From contig SVPQ01000021.1 in NCBI GenBank assembly GCA_015065845.1, positions 1 to 43,118 on the forward strand: a stretch of 43,118 nucleotides of DNA, in the 5' to 3' direction. The notes under the pieces were generated by a model, which saw only the letters and a program-made list of their open reading frames with translations, was not told where the DNA came from and made no database searches. Positions 25,138 to 32,692 of this stretch are shown one piece after another (the first letter of the stretch is position 1; each line of letters opens with the position of its first letter). The DNA comes from Oscillospiraceae bacterium. GTDB lineage: Bacteria > Bacillota > Clostridia > Oscillospirales > Acutalibacteraceae. Both the position numbers and the translations under genes were made by a program.

Positions 25138-26325
25138 ATGAAAGAAATTATTCTCATTAAAGATGGCGAATTAGCATTAAAAGGACTTAACCGTTCTACA
25201 TTTGAAGATGTTTTAGTTAAAAACATCCGTTGGCGTATTAAGAAATATGGTAACTTCCAGTTTAAAAAGGCACAATCCACAATTACCATTACACCAATTG
25301 ATGATAATATAGATTTTGAAGCAGTTTGCTACGAAATTTCTCATGTTTTCGGTATTGCAGGATTTTCGCGTGCGGCAGTTACCGAAAAAGATATTGATAA
25401 AATACTTGACTTAGCACCTGTTTATTTAAAAGAACAGTTAAATGAAGTTTCTACATTTAAAGTTGAAGCAAAAAGAGCGGATAAAAAATTCCCTCTTACT
25501 TCACCACAGATTTCTGCAATGGTCGGTGAAAGAATTTTAGAAACATTCCCACACCTTTCTGTTGATGTTCATAACCCTGAAATTACAGTTACAGTTGAAA
25601 TCCGTGAAGATGCTTACATAAGAGGTAACCAGACAAAAGGTGCAGGCGGTATGCCTGTTGGTACATCCGGAAAAGGTATGCTTCTTATTTCGGGTGGTAT
25701 TGACAGTCCTGTTGCAGGGTATATGATGGCGAAACGCGGAATTGACCTTTCTGCAATTCACTTCGCCTCCCCTCCTTACACATCAGAAAGAGCAGAACAA
25801 AAAGTTCACGAACTTCTCTCAAAAGTTGCTCTTTATAGTGGCAGAATTGCTCTTTACACAGTTCCTTTTACACACATTCAGGAAGAAATCAAAGAAAAAT
25901 GTCCTGAAGATTGTTTTACACTTATTATGCGCAGATTTATGATGCGTATTGCTAATATGTTGGCAGAAAAATGTGACTGTCACGCACTTATTACCGGTGA
26001 AAGCGTTGCACAGGTTGCAAGTCAGACAATGCTTGCTTTAGGCTGTACAGATACAGTTTCTTCACTTCCTGTATTCCGTCCTGTTATTGGTATGGATAAA
26101 GAAGAAATAATTAAAATTTCAAGACAGATAAACACTTTTGAAATTTCTATTCAACCTTACGAAGATTGTTGCACAGTATTCACACCGAAACATCCTAAAA
26201 CAAAACCGATTTTAGCGGATATAGAAAAAGCCGAAGAACCTTTGGATGTTGATGCACTTTGTGAAGAAGCATTTAACGGTATCAAAAAAATCTTTATAAA
26301 TTCAGACGGTGTTCAGAATGGTTGA
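25138..26325 (+). CDS. thiI: tRNA 4-thiouridine sulfurtransferase
   Basis: A 395-aa enzyme that adenylates and thiolates U8 of tRNA. Order of domains: N-terminal ferredoxin-like region (about 1-60), THUMP domain (about 60-165), then the PP-loop ATPase with GGIDSPVAGY near residue 184. The C-terminal block PYEDCCTVFTPKHPKTKP carries the conserved cysteine. As in most Firmicutes there is no rhodanese domain, so the neighbouring desulfurase would deliver sulfur. The ATG has no SD in the preceding 20 bases because the MITE ends 2 bp upstream; the likely original SD (AAAAGGA) is on the other side of the element. The 3' end overlaps pncC by 8 bp. Confidence 0.93.
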   Translation: MKEIILIKDGELALKGLNRSTFEDVLVKNIRWRIKKYGNFQFKKAQSTITITPIDDNIDFEAVCYEISHVFGIAGFSRAAVTEKDIDKILDLAPVYLKEQLNEVSTFKVEAKRADKKFPLTSPQISAMVGERILETFPHLSVDVHNPEITVTVEIREDAYIRGNQTKGAGGMPVGTSGKGMLLISGGIDSPVAGYMMAKRGIDLSAIHFASPPYTSERAEQKVHELLSKVALYSGRIALYTVPFTHIQEEIKEKCPEDCFTLIMRRFMMRIANMLAEKCDCHALITGESVAQVASQTMLALGCTDTVSSLPVFRPVIGMDKEEIIKISRQINTFEISIQPYEDCCTVFTPKHPKTKPILADIEKAEEPLDVDALCEEAFNGIKKIFINSDGVQNG

Positions 26326-26812
26326 AAGTGAATTAATCGCTCTCGGCGAAAAAGTGGTTAAAAAATTCAAAGAAGAAAAACTCACACTAAGTTTTGCAGA
26401 ATCCTGCACAGGTGGGTGGCTCAGTAAAATAATCACCGAAATAAGTGGTGCTTCAGAAATTTTTATGGGCGGTGTTTGTTCTTACAGTAACGAAGTAAAA
26501 CAGAATGTTTTAGGTGTTAAAGAAGAAACACTTAAACTTCACGGTGCTGTCAGTGAAGAAACCGCAAGAGAAATGTCTGAAGGCATTACAAAAATTATGA
26601 AAACTTCTGTTGGCGTTGGTGTTACAGGAATCGCAGGTCCTTTATCTGATAACACGCAGAAAAAAGTAGGTCTTATATACATTTCTATAACACACAACAA
26701 TAAAACAGATGTAATAAAATTAGAAAATGATTTTTCGGGTGATGTCCGTTACAAAAACAGATTCACCGCGCTAAAAACAGTACTTAGTTTTTTAATAAAT
26801 GAGGAATTATAA
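26318..26812 (+). CDS. pncC: nicotinamide-nucleotide amidohydrolase PncC (CinA C-terminal domain)
   Basis: A 164-aa stand-alone CinA C-terminal domain enzyme that deamidates NMN to NaMN in pyridine-nucleotide recycling. The motifs are intact: FAESCTGGWLS, FMGGVCSYSNEVK, GAVSEETAREM and VGVTGIAGP. ATG 26318 lies within the thiI 3' end; a GTG 9 bp upstream is also in frame. No N-terminal MoCF-like domain is present here. A full-length but degenerate CinA-like protein is encoded 1.1 kb downstream, which makes this gene the probable functional partner of that pseudoenzyme. Confidence 0.92.
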   Translation: MVESELIALGEKVVKKFKEEKLTLSFAESCTGGWLSKIITEISGASEIFMGGVCSYSNEVKQNVLGVKEETLKLHGAVSEETAREMSEGITKIMKTSVGVGVTGIAGPLSDNTQKKVGLIYISITHNNKTDVIKLENDFSGDVRYKNRFTALKTVLSFLINEEL

Positions 26813-26818
26813 TAATTT

Positions 26819-27892
26819 ATGAAAGAAAATCAAAACAAACCAAAATCTGAAAATTTAGTTCATTTTGACAGTTTTGAGGAGACAGTTATTCGTGGCAACA
26901 GTCCCGAAAAAGAAGCGACAAAAAAAGTCTTAAAAAAGAAATATACTTTAAAAAAATTAAGACAACTCGTTTCAATTGTATCTGCTTTTGCAGTTCTTGT
27001 TTCTGCTTTCTTTTTAGGTAAACGCGGATTTGAAAGTTACCTCGTTCACTCACAGGAAAAACAGGAAGAAGAGTATGTTCTCCCAAATAAAGTTACAAAA
27101 GAACTCAGTAATATGACTGAAGAAGAAGCGTGGGCTTATCTTTATGAAAAATACCCACATCTTTTAGATATTGTCTTCCCTGTCGGTTTTGACTACAATT
27201 ATGCTTTATATTATGCAGAAAATCCCGACACAGTCGGTTACATTAAAATAGACGGCACTAAAATAGACACACCTGTTGTTCAAGCGGATAATAACAAATA
27301 TTATCTCAACCACGACTTTTACGGTAAATACACAAGTTATGGTGCTATATATGCAACTTATATTGCAAACCTTAATCCTTTAGACCGCAATATTTTGCTT
27401 TATGGTCACAATATGAACGATGGTTCTCGTTTTGCCGCACTCAAACATTATAAATCTATTGAGTATTTCAAAGAACATCCTGTTATTGAATTCAATACCC
27501 TTTACGAAAAACATAAGTGGAAAGTCGCAGCTGTTATAATAACAAATGGTCATGTAAAAGGTGACAATGGTTATTTCTTTGATTTTACATTCAACAATTG
27601 CTCAGACACTTGTTTTGAAGAATATTTAGTTGAAGTTGAAAAGAGAAAACTCTATGAAACCGGTGTAGATATTCTTCCAACAGATAAACTTCTGACCTTA
27701 TGTACCTGTACTTATGAATTTAACGATGCAAGACTTGTTGTTATAGCAAGAATGGTGCGTGAGGGTGAAAGTGAAGAAGTGGATGTTTCACTTGCAAAGA
27801 AAAAAGAAACACCTGTAAAATATCCTTCTTCTTATTACAGTAATCAATCAAAAAATCCATATAAAGATGACCCTAAGTGGTACTTATATTAA
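26819..27892 (+). CDS. srtB: class B sortase
   Basis: A 357-aa membrane-anchored transpeptidase. A cytoplasmic N-terminal stretch of about 45 residues is followed by one helix (about 50-68) and the extracellular sortase barrel. The catalytic triad is visible: H197 in LLYGHNM, C297 in the TLxTC motif (TLCTC) and R305 in ARLVVIAR. The sequence fits class B (YxNHDFYGK, GSRFAALKHY), the class used for NPQTN-like substrates or special surface proteins. No LPXTG or NPXTN protein is visible in the window. It is cotranscribed with pncC (6-bp gap) and the CinA-like gene. The SD is distant (GAGGA about 14 bp upstream). Confidence 0.92.
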   Translation: MKENQNKPKSENLVHFDSFEETVIRGNSPEKEATKKVLKKKYTLKKLRQLVSIVSAFAVLVSAFFLGKRGFESYLVHSQEKQEEEYVLPNKVTKELSNMTEEEAWAYLYEKYPHLLDIVFPVGFDYNYALYYAENPDTVGYIKIDGTKIDTPVVQADNNKYYLNHDFYGKYTSYGAIYATYIANLNPLDRNILLYGHNMNDGSRFAALKHYKSIEYFKEHPVIEFNTLYEKHKWKVAAVIITNGHVKGDNGYFFDFTFNNCSDTCFEEYLVEVEKRKLYETGVDILPTDKLLTLCTCTYEFNDARLVVIARMVREGESEEVDVSLAKKKETPVKYPSSYYSNQSKNPYKDDPKWYLY

Positions 27893-27908
27893 TTGTGAGG
27901 TGTATAGT

Positions 27909-29390
27909 TTGAAAATTAAAGCATTTTCATTTGAACGCGATAGTTTTACTCTTTCAGATGTAAAAATGTCTGTAATTGAAACTCTTGAAGGTGCAGGGCT
28001 TTATTTTGAAAGTTTTTCAAATGCGAACTCATTTTTTGAAGCAGTTTCAAGTTCTTTAAGCGATAACGATGTTGTAATTTTAGGTGTAGAAAGTTCTCTT
28101 TATTTAAAATTTAAACCAATTCTTATTAAAGCATTTAATTTCACACCTGCTTACAGCGGAAAAATCCAGGACAGAATCCCTGCCAGTATTTCAGACGAAA
28201 GAACAAGAAAAGCTCATATGCTCATTCCTGATAAAGCAACTGAACTTTTGACTTCTGATGGTCTTTACAGTGGTTTTTACATCGTTTCAGAAGGTAAACA
28301 TATTGTTGTTCTTCCTCTTAAAAAGGATTTGTCTGTTGCTCTTCTTAAAAATTCAGACTTTTCTTTCATTAAGAGAAAATCTATTTCAGTTGTTTCTGTT
28401 GACGAAGACCCTGTTGACGATATTTTAGAAAAAATTAAAGTAGTGGTTGAAAAGTTAGAAAAATATGACTTGAAAGTTGCAATTCCTACAACACCTGCAG
28501 CTCTCACTCTTCAGGAAAAATTAAACACTATTGAAGGGGGCGAAAGAGTTATTTTCACACCTTTCGTAAGTGATAAAGGAATTACCGAACCAAAAGAGTA
28601 TTCTGCAGAATTGGCTCGTGGTGCAAAGGAATTAAGAAACACAGAAATAGGTGCAACTATTTCTACAATATTCAGAGAGAAAAAAGGCGACATCACTCTC
28701 AGTTACTACGCATTTATAGGCGTTGCTATTGAAGACAAAGTTGTTGTAAGAAAACTTATAGCAAGTGCTGATGAAAGCGTTCCTAATTTAGTTAAAGAAG
28801 CATCTATTGAGCTTTATAACCTCATAGATAAATATATAGATGAATTCGTTTTCAAACTCGATGCTCCCGAAGAAGAAATTGAAAAATATGAAACAGCTCA
28901 GATTCAGGCGGAAGTAGCAACAGAAATGCGTCCTACTGCTTCACTCAGCAGAAATGGTATGATTGCATCAATCGCAATCCTTCTTCTCGCTGTAGTCACT
29001 TGTGCTGTAATTGGTATTAAATTCAGTGGCTACAATGTTTCTACAACAGATGCACCTGAAACCGAATCACTTCAACAAGTTGAACCCACAACTAAAGGTG
29101 GCGGTGAATTACCACCAAAAACAACTGTTCCTACTACTACGGAACCATCTACTACAACACCTGTTTCTGGCAACAGTACAGAAGCAAATACTTTCGTAGA
29201 GTTTACTGATTCAATTTTCACTCCGGACCCAACAACTCCACCTACACAACCGGTTTATAATCCACAACCTCGTCCTACACAGGCTCCTACACCTACAACT
29301 ACAAAACCAATACCTACTGAAGAGCCTACAATGACAGAAGAACCTACTACAAAACCTTCTGTTTCATTCATTCAGGGCGAAATGGGTTAA
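27909..29390 (+). CDS. membrane-anchored degenerate CinA-like protein with Thr/Pro-rich tail
   Basis: A 493-aa protein. Residues 1-150 align in order with the CinA MoCF-like domain (NDVVILGVESSLYL where CinA has DLVITTGGLGPT; LLTSDGLYSGFYIVSEGKHIVVLPL where CinA has NPVGTAPGF...VIVLPG). Residues 170-310 align with the PncC domain (DLKVAIPTTPAALT in place of LATAESCTGG; ELARGAKELRNTEIGATIST; YYAFIGVAI). The catalytic motifs of both domains are gone, so this looks like a pseudoenzyme. A membrane helix (350-371) and a 120-residue Thr/Pro-rich outer tail follow. TTG start 27909 with SD GAGGTG 6 bp upstream. It is operonic with pncC and srtB. The CinA assignment comes from motif alignment by eye. 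Confidence 0.65.
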   Translation: MKIKAFSFERDSFTLSDVKMSVIETLEGAGLYFESFSNANSFFEAVSSSLSDNDVVILGVESSLYLKFKPILIKAFNFTPAYSGKIQDRIPASISDERTRKAHMLIPDKATELLTSDGLYSGFYIVSEGKHIVVLPLKKDLSVALLKNSDFSFIKRKSISVVSVDEDPVDDILEKIKVVVEKLEKYDLKVAIPTTPAALTLQEKLNTIEGGERVIFTPFVSDKGITEPKEYSAELARGAKELRNTEIGATISTIFREKKGDITLSYYAFIGVAIEDKVVVRKLIASADESVPNLVKEASIELYNLIDKYIDEFVFKLDAPEEEIEKYETAQIQAEVATEMRPTASLSRNGMIASIAILLLAVVTCAVIGIKFSGYNVSTTDAPETESLQQVEPTTKGGGELPPKTTVPTTTEPSTTTPVSGNSTEANTFVEFTDSIFTPDPTTPPTQPVYNPQPRPTQAPTPTTTKPIPTEEPTMTEEPTTKPSVSFIQGEMG

Positions 29391-29441
29391 TAAAATTTTG
29401 ATTTAATTTATTACAAATTCTTATTAAAAGGAGTTTTATAT

Positions 29442-30458
29442 ATGGCAGTACTTATCACAGGCGGTGCGGGTTATATAGGCTCACACGCAGCAGTTGAATT
29501 TTTAAATAATGACAGAGAAATCATTATTCTTGACAACTTCTATAACAGTTGCCCGGAATCTTTGAACAGAATCAAAAAAATCACTGGTAAAGACTTTAAA
29601 TTTTACGAATGTGATATAAATGACAGAGAAGGTTTAGAAAAGATTTTTTCTGAAAACAAAATTGATTCAGTTATCCACTTTGCAGGTCTTAAAGCAGTTG
29701 GTGAATCTTGCCAAAAACCACTTTTATATTACTACAACAATATTTCAGGTACAGTTGCTCTTTGTGAAGTAATGGCAAAATATGGTTGCAAAACAATTGT
29801 TTTCAGTTCATCTGCAACTGTTTATGGCGAACACAATGTTTCACCTCTTAATGAAGAAATGCAGACAGGCGGTACTACTAACCCTTATGGTACTACAAAG
29901 TATTTCATTGAGAGAATTCTTATGGATTTAGCTAAGGCAGACAGCGACTGGTCAGTTTGCATTCTTCGTTACTTCAACCCACTTGGTGCTCACGAAAGCG
30001 GTACTATCGGCGAAGCACCTAATGGTATTCCAAATAACTTAATGCCATACATAACACAGGTTGCTGTAGGCAAACGCCCTCACCTTAATGTTTTTGGTGA
30101 CGATTACGATACAATTGACGGCACAGGTGTGCGTGACTACATTCACGTTGTTGACCTCGCTAAAGGTCACTTAAAGGCATTGGATAAAGCATATTCCTGC
30201 AAGGGTGTAAACATTTACAACTTAGGCACAGGCCGTGGTTACAGCGTTTTAGAAGTTGTTAAAGCATTTGAAAAAGCTTCAGGCGTTACTGTTCCTTATG
30301 TTATAGAGCCACGCCGTCCTGGTGATATAGCAACTTGCTATTCAAACCCTGAAAAAGCAGAGAAAGAATTGGGCTGGAAAGCTGAAAAAGGCATTGACGA
30401 AATGTGTGCTGATTCTTATAGATGGCAAAGTAACAATCCAAACGGATACGAGGACTGA
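29442..30458 (+). CDS. galE: UDP-glucose 4-epimerase
   Basis: A 338-aa SDR-fold enzyme, normal length. The NAD-binding GGAGYIGSH lies at residues 7-15, and the catalytic S-Y-K set appears as FSSSATVYG and [28 protein letters not shown] and the C-terminal [12 protein letters not shown] are typical of GalE. It interconverts UDP-glucose and UDP-galactose in the Leloir pathway and for glycan precursors. A strong SD (AAAGGAG) precedes the ATG. It is followed 5 bp later by the GH13 gene, probably one transcript. Confidence 0.95.
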   Translation: MAVLITGGAGYIGSHAAVEFLNNDREIIILDNFYNSCPESLNRIKKITGKDFKFYECDINDREGLEKIFSENKIDSVIHFAGLKAVGESCQKPLLYYYNNISGTVALCEVMAKYGCKTIVFSSSATVYGEHNVSPLNEEMQTGGTTNPYGTTKYFIERILMDLAKADSDWSVCILRYFNPLGAHESGTIGEAPNGIPNNLMPYITQVAVGKRPHLNVFGDDYDTIDGTGVRDYIHVVDLAKGHLKALDKAYSCKGVNIYNLGTGRGYSVLEVVKAFEKASGVTVPYVIEPRRPGDIATCYSNPEKAEKELGWKAEKGIDEMCADSYRWQSNNPNGYED

Positions 30459-30463
30459 TTTAA

Positions 30464-32326
30464 TTGACTGATTTTGTACCTTTTAATTCAAGAGATTCGA
30501 GGCACAAATCAATATTTGGTAGCATAGCCGCAGGTGAAAACTTGCGGTTTTCTGTTCTTATGCCTCGTTCTATAAATTGTAGCAAAGTAACCCTTGTTAT
30601 TCATGATGATTTCAACAATTACTCTTACCACAATTTATTGTGGTGCGGTATGAATGGTGATAGCGAAGAATGGTGGGGTATTGACTATACATTCGAAAAT
30701 ATCGGTCTTTATTTTTACCACTTCAATTACGAAACACCTTTTGGTACAAATCATATTTACTTGCGTTCTGCAGGTCTCGGGTCTTTTGCATCACAAGGAA
30801 ACGAATGGCAACAAACAGTTTACTCGCCTGACTATAAAACTCCTGACTGGGTTAAAGGCGGAATTATGTATCAGATTTTCCCTGACAGATTTTATTTCTC
30901 AGGTGAAAAGAAAAATAATGTACCAACAGACAGAGTAATTCATAAAGACACAACTGATATTCCTGTATGGAAACCAAACGAAGAAGGTAAAATTTTAAAC
31001 AACGATTATTATAGGGGTGACTTAAAAGGCATTAAAGAAAAATTACCTTATCTTGCTTACCTTGGCACTACAATTCTTTATCTCAACCCTATTTTTGAAG
31101 CACATTCAAATCATCGTTACAACACCGCAGATTACAGTAAAATCGACCCACTTTTAGGTAATGAGAACGATTTTAAAGAACTTTGCAAAGAAGCCCAAAA
31201 GTATGGAATAAAAGTTATTCTTGACGGTGTTTTCAGTCACACAGGCAGTGACAGTATTTATTTCAACAAGGAAAACCGTTACAACTCAATTGGGGCTTTC
31301 AACTCAAAAGACTCTGAATTTTTCCCTTGGTTTACTTTCAATAATGATGGTTCTTATAAAAGTTGGTGGGGAATTGATACTTTACCAGAAACAAATGAAG
31401 AAAATGATAAATATATTGAGTTTATTACAGGTAAAAACGGTATTTTAGAAAAATGGCTTCAGTTTGGTGCATCTGGTTACAGACTTGATGTTGCTGACGA
31501 ATTGCCGGACAAATTTATAGATGCACTTTATAAATCGGTGAAAGCTCTTAGTGATGATTACTTTGTTATTGGCGAAGTGTGGGAGGATGCCACAAACAAA
31601 TTCAGTCACGGTGGTAGAAGAAGATATTTATTAGGCGGTCAGTTAGACAGTGTTATGAACTACCCTTTTTCTAATGCAATTCTTGATTTTATGCGTTATG
31701 GTGTGGCAGAGAATTTTATAGAAACAGTAGTTTCTGTATGCGAAAACTACCCGAAACCCGCACTTGATGTGCTTATGAATCATATCGGTACTCACGACAC
31801 TGCAAGAATTTTAACAAGGCTTATAAATTTCGAGTTAGAACACAAACCACGCGAAATTCAGGTGGGTTACAAGTTAACTGACAACGAATATGCCCACGCA
31901 AAAGAACTTTTAAAAACCGCTACTGTTTTGCAGTACACTTTACCTGGTTTCCCATCAATTTATTATGGTGATGAAGCAGGTCTTCAAGGTGGCAGTGACC
32001 CTTTTAACAGAGCATTTTACCCTTGGGGTAATGAAGACAAATCACTTATAAACTGGTACAAAAAGTTAGGTGAATTACGCCATAAACTCACTTGTCTTAA
32101 AGACGGCAGATTTACTCCTTACTCCGCAATGCTCTCTTGTGTAGCATATATAAGAGAAAGTAAAGAGCAAAAAATATTCGTGATTGCAAATAAAAACAAT
32201 CACGAAATAACTTATAATCTCCCTTATGAATTCTGGAATACAGTAGAACTCACAAAGGATTTACCAGTAACAGACTCTGTTACTGTACCGGCGTTTGGGG
32301 CTGTTGTGCTTTTAAAAGATTTTTAG
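30464..32326 (+). CDS. GH13 alpha-glycosidase (neopullulanase/cyclomaltodextrinase-like)
   Basis: A 620-aa cytoplasmic alpha-amylase family enzyme. Residues 1-120 are a beta domain typical of the neopullulanase group. The barrel begins at GGIMYQIFPDRF and carries the four GH13 regions: DGVFSHTG, GYRLDVADE (nucleophile D342), VIGEVWE (acid/base E371) and NHIGTHDTAR (D445). A C-terminal beta domain is present. No signal peptide, so it acts on imported maltodextrins or cyclodextrins. TTG start with SD GAGGA 9 bp upstream. Its 3' UTR contains one copy of the structured repeat and then a terminator. Confidence 0.93.
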   Translation: MTDFVPFNSRDSRHKSIFGSIAAGENLRFSVLMPRSINCSKVTLVIHDDFNNYSYHNLLWCGMNGDSEEWWGIDYTFENIGLYFYHFNYETPFGTNHIYLRSAGLGSFASQGNEWQQTVYSPDYKTPDWVKGGIMYQIFPDRFYFSGEKKNNVPTDRVIHKDTTDIPVWKPNEEGKILNNDYYRGDLKGIKEKLPYLAYLGTTILYLNPIFEAHSNHRYNTADYSKIDPLLGNENDFKELCKEAQKYGIKVILDGVFSHTGSDSIYFNKENRYNSIGAFNSKDSEFFPWFTFNNDGSYKSWWGIDTLPETNEENDKYIEFITGKNGILEKWLQFGASGYRLDVADELPDKFIDALYKSVKALSDDYFVIGEVWEDATNKFSHGGRRRYLLGGQLDSVMNYPFSNAILDFMRYGVAENFIETVVSVCENYPKPALDVLMNHIGTHDTARILTRLINFELEHKPREIQVGYKLTDNEYAHAKELLKTATVLQYTLPGFPSIYYGDEAGLQGGSDPFNRAFYPWGNEDKSLINWYKKLGELRHKLTCLKDGRFTPYSAMLSCVAYIRESKEQKIFVIANKNNHEITYNLPYEFWNTVELTKDLPVTDSVTVPAFGAVVLLKDF

Positions 32327-32334
32327 TTTTTTTA

Positions 32335-32480
32335 AATGATTTGCCCGAGGCATGAATTGAAATAACTTTCATGATTTGCATCTTACGATGCATGATTTGC
32401 CTTTCGGCATTATATAGGCAAATCAAATCATGTGAAACAATTTATGCGTTTACGCAATTCATGGCACAAGCCAAATCATT
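32335..32480 (+). repeat. structured 3'-UTR repeat, copy 1
   Basis: A 146-bp element between AATGATTTGCC and AGCCAAATCATT ends. By eye it is roughly 85% identical to 38928-39070. Predicted helices: CATGAAT (32351-32357) with ATTCATG (32457-32463), GCATC/GATGC (32378-32391), GATTTGCC/GGCAAATC (32394-32424) and TGCG/CGCA (32445-32456). Two of these helices change in a compensatory way in copy 2. It starts 8 bp after the GH13 stop and ends just before its terminator, so it is transcribed in the 3' UTR. Confidence 0.85.
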
Positions 32481-32490
32481 TAAAAATACA

Positions 32491-32530
32491 AAAACTCCGA
32501 AGACATTTTTTTGTCCTCGGGGTTTTGTTT
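32491..32530. terminator. terminator of the galE-GH13 operon
   Basis: AAAACTCCGAAGACA (32491-32505) pairs with 32512-32526 (one mismatch, one wobble). It has T-rich runs in both directions. Its downstream tail GGGGTTTTGTTTTGTGCTAA is repeated at 32661. Confidence 0.8.
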
Positions 32531-32579
32531 TGTGCTAAATATACAACTCTGTAAAACTGTCAGATTTAGATGCAGAAGG

Positions 32580-32632
32580 CAATTTCTTTACCCCGATGGC
32601 GTACAAAGGTACGTCGAGTGGGTAAAAAATTG
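32580..32632. other. unexplained long imperfect hairpin
   Basis: CAATTTCTTTACCC (32580-32593) pairs with GGGTAAAAAATTG (32620-32632), with inner CGA/TCG (32594-32596, 32614-32616) and GTAC-AAAG-GTAC at 32601-32612. There is no T tract and no coding potential. It lies between two terminators in the convergent region, and its function is unknown. The rest of the 32327-32692 interval holds only the repeat and the two terminators. Confidence 0.7.
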
Positions 32633-32636
32633 ACTA

Positions 32637-32668
32637 AAAACCCCCGAAACTCTTGTTTCAGGGGTTTT
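32637..32668. terminator. terminator of the serine hydrolase gene
   Basis: AAAACCCCCGAAAC (32637-32650) pairs with GTTTCAGGGGTTTT (32655-32668), one C-A mismatch, loop TCTT. On the minus strand it ends in a T run, 25 bp past the hydrolase stop. Confidence 0.82.
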
Positions 32669-32692
32669 GTTCTGCACTAAATATGGCAGTTT

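Noticed and set aside
25541-25761. Antisense frames inside thiI and other genes
   Set aside because: They mirror the codon pattern of the real genes, lack SDs and show no family similarity.
27909-29390. Sortase substrate
   Set aside because: The Thr/Pro-rich tail ends without LPXTG or NPQTN and without a C-terminal hydrophobic/positive sorting signal; the membrane helix lies before the tail.
32327-32692. Small protein gene in the GH13-serine hydrolase gap
   Set aside because: The interval is explained by the structured repeat, two terminators and a hairpin; no frame with an SD and plausible composition exists.
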